From Splendidivirga corallicola (GTDB taxonomy: Bacteria > Bacteroidota > Bacteroidia > Cytophagales > Cyclobacteriaceae), in assembly GCA_030442035.1 (NCBI GenBank), contig JAUJEA010000014.1, forward strand, positions 1 to 64,000: DNA of 64,000 nt, in the 5' to 3' direction. Under the pieces are notes generated by a model. It was given only the letters and a program-made list of their open reading frames with translations. It was not told the DNA's origin and searched no databases. Position 1 is the first letter of the stretch. Each line of letters begins with the position of its first letter. Positions 9,437-20,170 of the stretch are shown one piece after another. Position numbers and translations under genes: made by a program.

Positions 9437-12046
9437 GTTGTGATTAGCTTTCAATTTGTAATTTAGTACAGCATTCTGGCATTATGTAGCCCGTTGTTAG
9501 TAGTTGTGATTAGCTTTCAATTTGTAATTTAGTACAGCTGTCGATATAGATAATATCCGAAACATGGAGTTGTGATTAGCTTTCAATTTGTAATTTAGTA
9601 CAGCGGAAAGGTCTTTCAATGCTTTCTCTATATTGTTGTGATTAGCTTTCAATTTGTAATTTAGTACAGCAGGTAATAACCATACTATTGCTAATACTAC
9701 GTTGTGATTAGCTTTCAATTTGTAATTTAGTACAGCCAGGATGCATACCAGCACCCCAAACACCATGTTGTGATTAGCTTTCAATTTGTAATTTAGTACA
9801 GCTTGGAAAATGGCAACATTGGTCACGGCATTGTTGTGATTAGCTTTCAATTTGTAATTTAGTACAGCGTAAGTATATCTCTGATTGTCAACATTAGTGT
9901 TGTGATTAGCTTTCAATTTGTAATTTAGTACAGCATAATAGACCATAGATCGGCCTCACAAACGGTTGTGATTAGCTTTCAATTTGTAATTTAGTACAGC
10001 ACAGGGTAATACAGTTATGCAATGGACAATGTTGTGATTAGCTTTCAATTTGTAATTTAGTACAGCTGTATTACTAGGATCAACCCTTATTATACTGTTG
10101 TGATTAGCTTTCAATTTGTAATTTAGTACAGCTATTGATCCCATAAGCCCGCCTAATGCCAAGTTGTGATTAGCTTTCAATTTGTAATTTAGTACAGCTG
10201 GCACAAATGTTACCGTTCCGTCTGCTTCGTTGTGATTAGCTTTCAATTTGTAATTTAGTACAGCCTTGAATTTATCTTCTCTGATCATATCCCGGTTGTG
10301 ATTAGCTTTCAATTTGTAATTTAGTACAGCCGCTTATCTGGCAACATTCACTACGGATTTGTTGTGATTAGCTTTCAATTTGTAATTTAGTACAGCTGAA
10401 TTCACAAATGACGAGCTTTCAAGATCGTTGTGATTAGCTTTCAATTTGTAATTTAGTACAGCTCAGGGGTTCATAAATGCACCAGCATTCTTGTTGTGAT
10501 TAGCTTTCAATTTGTAATTTAGTACAGCAATATTATAGCGTATTATCAATTACATGATGTTGTGATTAGCTTTCAATTTGTAATTTAGTACAGCAAGTAT
10601 TCAAGGAAAGGTTCGTACCGATCGGTTGTGATTAGCTTTCAATTTGTAATTTAGTACAGCATAAATCCACGTGCTGACATCATGGGTATTGTTGTGATTA
10701 GCTTTCAATTTGTAATTTAGTACAGCTGATTGAAGTGTATGACGTGGAGGACATGCGTTGTGATTAGCTTTCAATTTGTAATTTAGTACAGCCGACAGTA
10801 GCGAAGGGCTTAGGTGAATTAGGTTGTGATTAGCTTTCAATTTGTAATTTAGTACAGCAACTCAAGTGGGATGAAAGACAAGGTATTGGTTGTGATTAGC
10901 TTTCAATTTGTAATTTAGTACAGCGCCCCGCAGATTTTATAAACCAGATTGCGGGTTGTGATTAGCTTTCAATTTGTAATTTAGTACAGCCACATGCAAA
11001 TCATCATTGTGAACACCATAGTTGTGATTAGCTTTCAATTTGTAATTTAGTACAGCTTAATCATCCGTATCACTGCGTTCTGTGTCGTTGTGATTAGCTT
11101 TCAATTTGTAATTTAGTACAGCTTTTTTGTGCTTACATTAGCATTTAAAACCGTTGTGATTAGCTTTCAATTTGTAATTTAGTACAGCAATTGAAATGGG
11201 ATGAAAGAGCAGGGGTGCGTTGTGATTAGCTTTCAATTTGTAATTTAGTACAGCCAAACGTAGCCCGTTTGTCCGTATCGCTTCGTTGTGATTAGCTTTC
11301 AATTTGTAATTTAGTACAGCGATGTTGTCACGGTTTATGTCAATTGGACTGTTGTGATTAGCTTTCAATTTGTAATTTAGTACAGCCGGGTCAATATGTG
11401 GGACTGTGGGACCGGGTTGTGATTAGCTTTCAATTTGTAATTTAGTACAGCAAGGGCAAACGTATTACCTACTATTGGAGGAGTTGTGATTAGCTTTCAA
11501 TTTGTAATTTAGTACAGCCGGATCAAGCAAAAGAATTAGTGCAGTTGCGTTGTGATTAGCTTTCAATTTGTAATTTAGTACAGCGAATCTTGGAGTCAAA
11601 TCCTTCTTCCTTCTGTTGTGATTAGCTTTCAATTTGTAATTTAGTACAGCAAAGAAGATTGAGAAGACTCATGCCAGAGGGTTGTGATTAGCTTTCAATT
11701 TGTAATTTAGTACAGCACATTATTTGGTACTTTCCAGATGAAACCGGTTGTGATTAGCTTTCAATTTGTAATTTAGTACAGCTCTGTTTACAAAACTAGG
11801 TGGAGGAACTACGTTGTGATTAGCTTTCAATTTGTAATTTAGTACAGCACAACGCCGTCATAGCCATGGGTTGTATTTGTTGTGATTAGCTTTCAATTTG
11901 TAATTTAGTACAGCTTCCAATCCTTAATTGATTTAAGCCACTATGTTGTGATTAGCTTTCAATTTGTAATTTAGTACAGCCAGAAACCGCGACATTCGAT
12001 TTGAACGGTAGTTGTGATTAGCTTTCAATTTGTAATTTAGTACAGC
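9437..12046 (+). CRISPR. Type II-C CRISPR array, 40 repeats, 39 spacers
   Basis: I located 40 copies of a 36-bp repeat that begins GTTGTGATTAGC and ends TAGTACAGC. Spacing is a regular 66 bp (30-bp spacers), except that one 29-bp and one 31-bp spacer flank the repeat at 11416. Every copy I inspected is identical, including both terminal ones, so neither end is marked by a degenerate repeat. The + strand is the crRNA strand because the tracrRNA anti-repeat at 20171-20192, also on +, is complementary to it. Transcription therefore runs towards cas2, opposite to the cas genes. The first repeat starts 4 bp after a stop codon, leaving no conventional leader on that side. Two spacers (10859-10888 and 11189-11218) resemble each other. 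Confidence 0.99.
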
Positions 12047-12071
12047 ATACCAGCGTATAAGGCGCTGGTAT
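12047..12071. other. Perfect hairpin immediately after last CRISPR repeat
   Basis: ATACCAGCG (12047-12055) and CGCTGGTAT (12063-12071) form a perfect 9-bp stem with a 7-nt loop, starting at the first base after the last repeat. No T run follows, so it is not a standard terminator. It could mark the array end, act in RNA stability, or be an integration-host-type site. Role unknown. Confidence 0.6.
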
Positions 12072-12976
12072 GGATGTACTTAGGGTTTGATTTCAAGCTG
12101 CAAACGGCTGCTTTTTTCGGACTGATGCAGCTCTTGCCAATCTTTTTTCCTTTCTAATTGGAACCAGCTTTCGGAATGCGCATCCGGAATAAAAAAGATA
12201 CCACAGGAAATATTTTATAACTCCTTTTTGATTTTCTTCTCCTATCATATCCCGTCTTTTCCATGATTTCTCCTTGATTTTTTCACTTTACAGCCCACAT
12301 AACAGCAGTTTCTCTTGTGTTTTCGTGCCTGTGTGATTTTCATTGTCCGATTGCTTAATTGTGTAGTGCCGAATATTGGTTGAAACCTGTTTAAAAGCTT
12401 TTTTCTTAGTCTTGTCTGGTGCTTGCTGTTGGAATTGAGTATGTAAGTTTGCCGGAATACGAATTGCTAACCGATCAGCAGTTCTTCTATGCTTGGGAAG
12501 AGAACTATCGGGCACTTTGATAGAGGAGGAGGTGCCGGTATTCAAGGTATTTAGGGAGTATGTTTAAAGAATTACCCCGTCTGTCATTCCGGGATCTGAG
12601 ATCCCTGCGTTAGCTGCTTTGTTTGAAGATGGGCACGGCTACTATAGCCGCGTCAGTCAGATGGTTAATGGTGTGGTTGTGTGGAGACCTGACAGGTTAG
12701 GTGTTCAGTTTATTATTATTTCTTCACCCACTTTTTTAACTGGTGCGGTTATGTTAACCGTGTCTATCTAAAATCAGAATGACCAAAACAGAGATCTTTG
12801 ATCTCGGGTTAATGAAGCTTCATGCGTATTTATAAAAGCTTTAAACGATAAAATTTTTCATTGGATCAATGTATCATCTATTCTCATTAGTATTTTTTCG
12901 AAAACTGAATACCCTGCCTGTTATTTCGGGATCTGAGATCCCTGTGTTTGTCAGTGGCCAGGATCATTGGGACTTT
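12072..12976. other. Non-coding region between CRISPR array and cas2
   Basis: I see no supportable gene. An 85-codon minus-strand reading frame (12288-12545) is low-complexity basic sequence with no recognisable domain. The region carries a duplicated 34-bp sequence (12574-12607 and 12911-12944, four mismatches), each copy containing the near-palindrome GGGATCTGAGATCCC. It may hold regulatory sequence or decayed DNA. Confidence 0.5.
12574..12607. repeat. 34-bp dispersed repeat, copy A (copy B at 12911-12944)
   Basis: The two copies match at 30 of 34 positions and share a perfect 18-bp core, CGGGATCTGAGATCCCTG. A looser relative (CTGCCGTCATTTCGG) occurs near 48800. The GGGATC/GATCCC arms can fold back. 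It resembles short interspersed repeats of Bacteroidota intergenic DNA. Confidence 0.6.
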
Positions 12977-14208
<1,232 letters not shown>

Positions 14209-14234
14209 TGTGTTGGTGTTTTGTTTGTTCTTCA

Positions 14235-14267
14235 AACTTTTGGAAAGTTTAGAACTTTCCAAAAGTT
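14235..14267. repeat. REP-like inverted repeat between transposase and cas1
   Basis: AACTTTTGGAAAGTT (14235-14249) and AACTTTCCAAAAGTT (14253-14267) form a perfect 15-bp stem with a 3-nt loop. The same palindrome, 16-bp arms and a 1-nt loop, lies inside the transposase gene at 14647-14679. Such palindromes are the expected recognition units of REP-associated tyrosine transposases. Confidence 0.85.
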
Positions 14268-14288
14268 GAAAGTTGAAAAGTTAAATAA

Positions 14289-14891
14289 TCAGGTAAATTC
14301 CATTTCAAGTTCCTTAAGCCCTTTTATGGATTGTTGATGAAAAGCTCGTAATCTTTCCTTTCCTCCAAACCACTTGTTTACGTAAGCTCTTTCCAGTCTG
14401 GTTTTCTTATCGGATATCAATGCATGGTAGCTGCTATGGGGCCAATCTTCTATATTATTGGTGAATCCATGATGCAACGGATTATGATGAATATAGAATA
14501 TGATATTGGACAGGTAATCATCTGAAGAAATAGGCTTTCGTTTGAAATTCTGTATGAACAGACTGCCCTTTCTATCATACATTTTATTAAATGCTTGGGT
14601 ATAACTACTGAATAGATTTGCAAATTGTTTACTGAGTCTGCGTTCTAACTTTTGGAAAGTTTCAAACTTTCCAAAAGTTGATGTCAGCGCTTCCTCCGAT
14701 TTGATACGCACAAGCGCATGAAAATGGTTGGGCATCAGGCAGTAGGCGTAAGTGTGCGCTACTGGTTCGATATACTTCACCCATTGTTGCAAAAAGAAAC
14801 GATAGTTCTCATCGCAAAGAAACAGGTTTTCGTTTCCATTGGCATGGTTGTAAATATGATAAAAATAGCCGGGTTGTAAAGGTTCCTTCAT
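14289..14891 (-). CDS. REP-associated tyrosine transposase (Y1/HUH family)
   Basis: The 200-residue protein starts KEPLQPGYFYHIYNHANGNENLF, typical of the transposase_IS200-like REP subfamily in Bacteroidota. The HUH motif is H56-F57-H58 (CLMPNHFHALV), and a candidate catalytic Tyr is Y97 or Y105. The segment TSTFGKFETFQKLE (about 70-83) is encoded by a perfect 16-bp palindrome, absent from the core fold. The protein would nick and join single-stranded DNA at palindromes like the one at 14235-14267. It lies on the cas strand between cas9 and cas1, interrupting the usual cas9-cas1-cas2 order. Whether it is a passenger or takes part in CRISPR biology is unknown. Confidence 0.9.
   Translation of the reverse strand: MKEPLQPGYFYHIYNHANGNENLFLCDENYRFFLQQWVKYIEPVAHTYAYCLMPNHFHALVRIKSEEALTSTFGKFETFQKLERRLSKQFANLFSSYTQAFNKMYDRKGSLFIQNFKRKPISSDDYLSNIIFYIHHNPLHHGFTNNIEDWPHSSYHALISDKKTRLERAYVNKWFGGKERLRAFHQQSIKGLKELEMEFT
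14647..14679. repeat. REP-like palindrome inside the transposase gene
   Basis: AACTTTTGGAAAGTTT (14647-14662), one central C, then AAACTTTCCAAAAGTT (14664-14679): a perfect 16-bp inverted repeat within coding sequence. It encodes the FGKFETFQKL stretch. It is nearly identical to 14235-14267. Confidence 0.9.
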
Positions 14892-15249
14892 TATTTAGTC
14901 TATTTGGAATTTGTGTAACTTATTTGGTTGAGCACGCTCCTCCGGATTTATGCGGTTGGCAGGAGCTTCTATACCTGATCTAGTCAGCTATCAATTGCTT
15001 TTTGAAGTGGTAACCATTGAAAAACTGCTTTCGGATCAAGATGGTTGTTGGTTATCTCTAACATTTTCAGACAACTGATCTTTGATTGTTTCATTTCTTA
15101 TTTGTTTACTGTGTGATTGAAAAAATTGATGCTGTTCTTTGTTGTTCAGATTTAATACCCAAAGCATTGTTTTGCATATCAGGACCTTCGTTTGCGATTC
15201 CGAAGGTATTATTTTCATCACGAGACACTTATTGTCTGTCGCGAAGCGG

Positions 15250-15396
15250 TCATTTCTCTCATTACACTCCTCATTTCTTTCATCACACCCTTCATTTCTT
15301 TCATCACACCCTTCATTTCTTTCGATATACAGTTCATTTCCTGTTATAAACAGTTTATTTTTTTCGTCACACTCTTCATTTCTTACGATCAATTCT
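15250..15396. repeat. Degenerate 21-bp tandem repeat (seven units) downstream of cas9
   Basis: Units starting TCATTT (one TTATTT) occur at 15250, 15271, 15292, 15313, 15334, 15355 and 15376, an exact 21-bp period. Units two to four are nearly identical (TCATTTCTTTCATCACACCC). One minus-strand frame (15036-15434, 132 codons) reads RNEGCDE heptads, and another reads MKEMKGV heptads, so either a small coiled-coil protein or a non-coding repeat is possible. The remaining sequence of 14892-15471 shows no other gene. I do not call a CDS here. Confidence 0.7.
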
Positions 15397-15471
15397 TTAC
15401 TTTTTATTGAGCAGAACTTCTTTCTTTGTTTCAAAGTATTAATCAGTTATAAGCCAAAATCTTGATGGAAA

Positions 15472-18400
15472 TTATTGAATCCTAATTTGAACATGATTAA
15501 CATTTTTCACATTGCCTAATCGATCCGTTTTTAGTTTCCAACAATAATTTTTAATCATAATAGGCTTTCCCCCCTCACCGTACAGGCATGTTTCATCAAA
15601 AAAGTTTTGTATTCTCTCATTTTTACTATTTGTGCCATTCTCATTTTTCCTAATTTCTGAGGCAGTTTGATTAGGAATAAAATGGCATTCGCTACCTGTA
15701 CAACTTACCATTTTGTAGATTCTATTTACTTGCCTTCTATCGAGATTATCAAAATCCACCAAATGAGGATTTTCTTGTTCTTCTTCTGTAGGCACATATA
15801 CTAAATCATTAGGGGAAAGAGTGAAAAGAAAAGTTCCCTTTTCATGATTTATTGGGGTTGGCGTCCGCTCTTCTTTTGGTAAATGAGCTACTTGTTTTTG
15901 ATGTTCGATCACCTCATGTAAAGGAATGGTTTCAAAAGAACGTTCTTGCTTTTTGTCATTCCAGTAAATGGCAAAAAATAAGTTGGTTCCTTTAGCTGCT
16001 TCCACGTATTTATCTTTTCTATTGCCTTTCGTGCCGACCGGGAATTTGTTTCCAACCTCTGAAAATCGGACTTTGTAAATGGGTTGATGTGGCTTCCCTT
16101 CATTAAGGGAAATGATGTTTCTGTTTAGAGTTTCGATACCCTCTTCATTAAAGGCAAGATCAAAATGTTCATTACCTTTTTCATCTTGATATTTTTTAAG
16201 ATGGTTTTCCAGAATTTTCTGAATGCCCATGTCGGTGATACTTTCAAGCTGTTTGCGAGTAAGGTTTTCTGAAAGTGCTCCACGACTAGCGCTAGCTTCT
16301 ACGAACTCATATACTTCTATTTTGTTTGCTATGCTTCCATCATTTAGAATCACAGGATGTTCTTTAAAATGCTTTTTCACCTTTTTAAGATCTCCTTGAT
16401 AAAGCTGTAAAGCTGCTTTTATTTGAGATTTTATTGCTTTACAAACAATGAGATTAGGATTTGTCAAAGTATTGCTTACAGGGACTAAAGATTTTTTCTT
16501 CCGCCTGAGCATGGTTTTTCCTGATACAGTATCTTTATGCAGCGACTTTCGGATGGCCCAATTCTCTCCTTTTGTTTGTAAAACCCTTTTTTTCTTCAAC
16601 AGTCCATTTTCTTTTACCCATTGCCATGTCCTGTTGTTGGTTTTGTTAATAACTCTAAGGTTTTGCTTGAAACTGATCACTGTCTTTTCAAGTGTCTCTT
16701 TCGCTTGAACTGTGAATCCCTGCCAGGGATGATGATATTCTTTTGCTACTGTTCTTTCACGCCCTTTCACAATAATCTTCTCCTGCCTCCTGAGTTTGGA
16801 AATCAAGCTGTAGTTCTCGCGATGTGTATTAATTGAAGTGATATAATTAATGTGATCTTTGGTTGTACAAGCAATCACTAAAGCGTCTAAAGCATGATGG
16901 CGATGATCGATCCGTTTCTTATTAAAACCTTTGGCAATGGAATCTGGTACCTGGGATCTGAATGCATTGATTTTCTGGTCCCAATAGCCGAAATCCTGAC
17001 TATTTGTGAGTTTGTTTAAGCGCTGAAATCTGGGAGCAACGATTTCATTCCATTTGTCATTTAATCCCCAGTCATTTTTTAAAATATTTGTAATTGATCC
17101 GGTAACAGGAACAATATGTTTGGAAATAGCATCTTGTTCACTCTCTTCTTTTACAATATTACTCAGTAATCCTTTGATGAGTTTACTGATATATCTACTG
17201 TCATTAAGTTGTCTCTCAATAAAGCCCTCTGGGATGTCTTCACTTAATAAGTGATTTAACTTGACTCTGTTCTTTTTAAAGTATCGATTGCAGTGTGTTT
17301 CGTAATCACTCAATGAATAAACTTTGACCTTTCTATTTTCTCCTAATTCAATGATGCTTTCCTCGGAGTTCTTTATAAACTCATAGGCGGTCTGATTATC
17401 TTTGGCCTCATTTACTGCGCTCTCACAAATTACCTTATTGCTCAAAGAATCATCGAAATATCTTGACTGGGGAATGATGTGTTCAATCTGGTAATCTTTG
17501 CTGAATAGTTTGTTTAGAGGGATTATCTGGCCAGTATAGGGCGAAATATAACCTTGTTCGAGCCATAATTTATACCTGACTATGTCAGTTTTGGACGGGG
17601 ATCCCTTTTTTCTTATTTTATCAATGTCATCCTCTACTTTTTCTGTGCTTTGGTAAACACCTTCCTCATAAATTTTTAGGATTTCCTGATGGCTTGGAGA
17701 ATAAGGTCTGGCTTCTACCCCTTCATTCATCAGTTCCGTTAGTATCTGTTTAATTCGATGATTTGTATTTTCATTCTCAGAAATTCTTTGAGTTATCTGT
17801 TTACGTTTCTCAGCAGGATTTTTCATTTCTCGACCCAATTCAATATGAATTTCATCAAAGAAATCTTTTTGACCCTGTCCGTAAAGCTTCCAAATATCCC
17901 TTACCACTCGTAGGGTTTCAGTTACAACTTGTTCTACAATGGGATTTCGAAGACTATGTTGTTTGAAGATATTTAGGTATTTATCTATATCCAGAGGTGT
18001 TTCCCATTTTGAAGACTCCTTTGCTTCTGAATGTCGATCATATACAATGTAACCCACAAGCCATACTGGCAACCCTTTAAAATCTTCCAACGATTGCAGG
18101 TTTATTGCCTTTTCTCTGACCCGATCCCTAATCCTCTCATCAAATTCTGCTGTTAGCAGTTTCTCTATACGATCCTTTGTTTCTGGATTGATCTGAGCTT
18201 CTGACCAATACTGCCCCATCCGCATCAATGGAAGGATTTTCTTAAGCGCTTTTTCAGAATATGCTCCATACTCGCTTTTGAAAGGTGGAAGTTTTTTAAA
18301 TGCTTCAACAAAAGAATCCTTTTCTACCCCTTGTTTACTGGCATAAGTGCCAAGTGCTTTTTCATATTCTTTTTTGTCTGTTATTGAGTAAACAATATGC

Positions 18401-20106
18401 CAAAGATTGAACTCCTTTTCTGAGGTCAACCATGTTGAAGGATTATCTATTCCTTCAACTTTAGAAAGTCTGCTTAAAAATTGAGTATGAGTTTCACCAG
18501 CAGGGTATTTTTTGTCTTCAACATAATTCCACCGAAAATTATCTTTTTCATGTTTGTTGATTTTCCCTTCTTTAATCAGAAAACCAATTATATCCTTTTG
18601 CTCTACTTCTTTTTTGCTCTTTAGAAAATTAAAAAGCAGTACCCAATCTTCTTCTGAACTTAGTAAAGTGTGACTAACAGGAATATCAATTTTTGCTTTA
18701 CCATCAACTATACCTTCTTTCTGGTAAATTCTTAAATTCTGAATAAACTGCCATAGACGAAATTCCTGATAAAGTGGGTGGGATTTAGGCACAGCTTTTA
18801 ATTCAACTTCTTTTTTCTCATCATTTTCGAGATAGAATTTGCTTTCGTATTGACAGCCGGAAATTGTTGATTTTTTACTTTTCAAGGGTCTTTGATAAAA
18901 GATGATGTCCTCTACAAAAAGGTATTTCAAGTCCCGATCCTTGATATTGTTTTGATGTGATTCATTTCTGGGATACAGTTCATTTATGCAAGACTCATAG
19001 AGGCCTTTATCATTAAATTCAGGATGATGTTTAGCTTGTTCTTTTAAAATGGCCTCCAGTTCTTCTTTGTAGTACTTTCTCTCAATGGTTTTGATGAGCT
19101 TTCCTCTGATTTTTTGATATGGTTTTTGAAGGATGGCATCAAAAATGTATTCGCCAATATATTTCCTGGATTGTTCTACATTTTGTTCTGTTTTCTTTTT
19201 GATCGCAATCCAGTCTTTCTCCGAATCAACAGCTCTGAAACTTCGTTTTACTTCTCCTTCTTTGTCAAGTTTAAGCGAACCATCTTTTTCAAGTTGAGTC
19301 GTGACTATAAACTCTTTTACTTTGCCTTTCCAATTAGTAAGTGATTCCTGACTTTGTCGCCTGTAGATCCAACCATTTTCGAGGATAACATTGTACCAGG
19401 CACCTTTTGCATTTTTTTCTTCTGTCTCTTGGACATCAGAGACAATCAGGGTATGAAATTCTTCCAGCTTTGTATTATCTGTTTCTTCTTCACCTCTTAA
19501 TTGATAATACCCTCTTTTCTGATTGAAATTGAGAATGATCCAAGCTAATTCCTGTTTGGTTATTGGTTGATTGAGCGCTTTTTTACGCAAGTAGTAAATT
19601 GTCCAGTCATAAGGCACTTTTGTTTCATTTCCATTTGCTTTAGTTCTGAATAATTGAGGCTGGGTTTGCTTCAATTCTCTTATCATTTCATTGAATGAAT
19701 CCTGAAAAATGAATATGAATTCATTTTTCTGTTTTTTTTCATTCCAAACAGGCCGGTAATTGAGCTTGGGTTCTTTTCCCTCTTTAAACTGCCCCAGGGA
19801 CTTTTCGAAATCAATATCACCGGCATAGTGATGTGGTAGAAACCCAAGTATATTCAATACTCTATGCAGCCGTTCTCGCCTCAGTTGATTTCTTTGGTAC
19901 AATTTTCTGACACTCCTTGACTGTGTTCTTTCAGCTGTTTGTGAAATAGACTGACCAGCGTCAAACTTGCCTAAAATATCTTGGGACATAGGCACTATCC
20001 GACTCCCCATACCCAAAATTTTTCCTTCCTTCTTTTCAAAATCCTGTTCTACCAGTGCCCATCCAATACTGTTGGTTCCCAAATCCAATCCTAAAATCTT
20101 TTTCAT
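15472..20106 (-). CDS. cas9: CRISPR-associated endonuclease Cas9, large type II-C
   Basis: The 1544-residue RNA-guided DNA nuclease is at the long end for subtype II-C. Motifs in order: RuvC-I LGLDLGTNSIGWA (D8); Arg-rich bridge helix about 60-85 (RTQSRSVRKLYQRNQLRRER); alpha-helical recognition lobe to about 740; RuvC-II IHIELGREMK (E756); HNH QIEHIIPQSR (H876) with N899 at the SpCas9 N863 position; RuvC-III HRHHALDA (H1071, D1074); then wedge and PAM-interacting regions to 1544. All expected catalytic residues are present, so it should cut both strands. It is AT-rich, unlike cas1-cas2. Its start is 64 bp from the divergent tracrRNA anti-repeat, and a transposase gene separates it from cas1. 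Confidence 0.98.
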   Translation of the reverse strand: MKKILGLDLGTNSIGWALVEQDFEKKEGKILGMGSRIVPMSQDILGKFDAGQSISQTAERTQSRSVRKLYQRNQLRRERLHRVLNILGFLPHHYAGDIDFEKSLGQFKEGKEPKLNYRPVWNEKKQKNEFIFIFQDSFNEMIRELKQTQPQLFRTKANGNETKVPYDWTIYYLRKKALNQPITKQELAWIILNFNQKRGYYQLRGEEETDNTKLEEFHTLIVSDVQETEEKNAKGAWYNVILENGWIYRRQSQESLTNWKGKVKEFIVTTQLEKDGSLKLDKEGEVKRSFRAVDSEKDWIAIKKKTEQNVEQSRKYIGEYIFDAILQKPYQKIRGKLIKTIERKYYKEELEAILKEQAKHHPEFNDKGLYESCINELYPRNESHQNNIKDRDLKYLFVEDIIFYQRPLKSKKSTISGCQYESKFYLENDEKKEVELKAVPKSHPLYQEFRLWQFIQNLRIYQKEGIVDGKAKIDIPVSHTLLSSEEDWVLLFNFLKSKKEVEQKDIIGFLIKEGKINKHEKDNFRWNYVEDKKYPAGETHTQFLSRLSKVEGIDNPSTWLTSEKEFNLWHIVYSITDKKEYEKALGTYASKQGVEKDSFVEAFKKLPPFKSEYGAYSEKALKKILPLMRMGQYWSEAQINPETKDRIEKLLTAEFDERIRDRVREKAINLQSLEDFKGLPVWLVGYIVYDRHSEAKESSKWETPLDIDKYLNIFKQHSLRNPIVEQVVTETLRVVRDIWKLYGQGQKDFFDEIHIELGREMKNPAEKRKQITQRISENENTNHRIKQILTELMNEGVEARPYSPSHQEILKIYEEGVYQSTEKVEDDIDKIRKKGSPSKTDIVRYKLWLEQGYISPYTGQIIPLNKLFSKDYQIEHIIPQSRYFDDSLSNKVICESAVNEAKDNQTAYEFIKNSEESIIELGENRKVKVYSLSDYETHCNRYFKKNRVKLNHLLSEDIPEGFIERQLNDSRYISKLIKGLLSNIVKEESEQDAISKHIVPVTGSITNILKNDWGLNDKWNEIVAPRFQRLNKLTNSQDFGYWDQKINAFRSQVPDSIAKGFNKKRIDHRHHALDALVIACTTKDHINYITSINTHRENYSLISKLRRQEKIIVKGRERTVAKEYHHPWQGFTVQAKETLEKTVISFKQNLRVINKTNNRTWQWVKENGLLKKKRVLQTKGENWAIRKSLHKDTVSGKTMLRRKKKSLVPVSNTLTNPNLIVCKAIKSQIKAALQLYQGDLKKVKKHFKEHPVILNDGSIANKIEVYEFVEASASRGALSENLTRKQLESITDMGIQKILENHLKKYQDEKGNEHFDLAFNEEGIETLNRNIISLNEGKPHQPIYKVRFSEVGNKFPVGTKGNRKDKYVEAAKGTNLFFAIYWNDKKQERSFETIPLHEVIEHQKQVAHLPKEERTPTPINHEKGTFLFTLSPNDLVYVPTEEEQENPHLVDFDNLDRRQVNRIYKMVSCTGSECHFIPNQTASEIRKNENGTNSKNERIQNFFDETCLYGEGGKPIMIKNYCWKLKTDRLGNVKNVNHVQIRIQ

Positions 20107-20170
20107 ACCGATGTAATCTTTTCTAAAAAATCATATATGTATTAAAATCCGTTTACTCTACCTTAGTGCC

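Noticed and set aside
9497-11368. Several minus-strand reading frames inside the array reading AVLNYKLKANHN every 22 residues
   Set aside because: They are translations of the CRISPR repeat and change meaning in each spacer. The 66-bp period is divisible by three, which keeps the frame open by accident.
12288-12545. 85-codon minus-strand frame between array and cas2
   Set aside because: No domain, no neighbour support and basic low-complexity content. I describe the region as non-coding.
14209-14262. N-terminal extension of cas1 from a TTG codon
   Set aside because: The extension is largely encoded by a transposase-type palindrome, and the family start MIKRTIYIS lies at 14208.
15250-15396. 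Second CRISPR-like array
   Set aside because: The units are head to tail with no unique spacers between them.
15036-15434. 132-codon minus-strand frame with RNEGCDE heptads
   Set aside because: The heptads are forced by a 21-bp tandem repeat that reads open in several frames. Coding is possible but not supported, so it is listed as a repeat.
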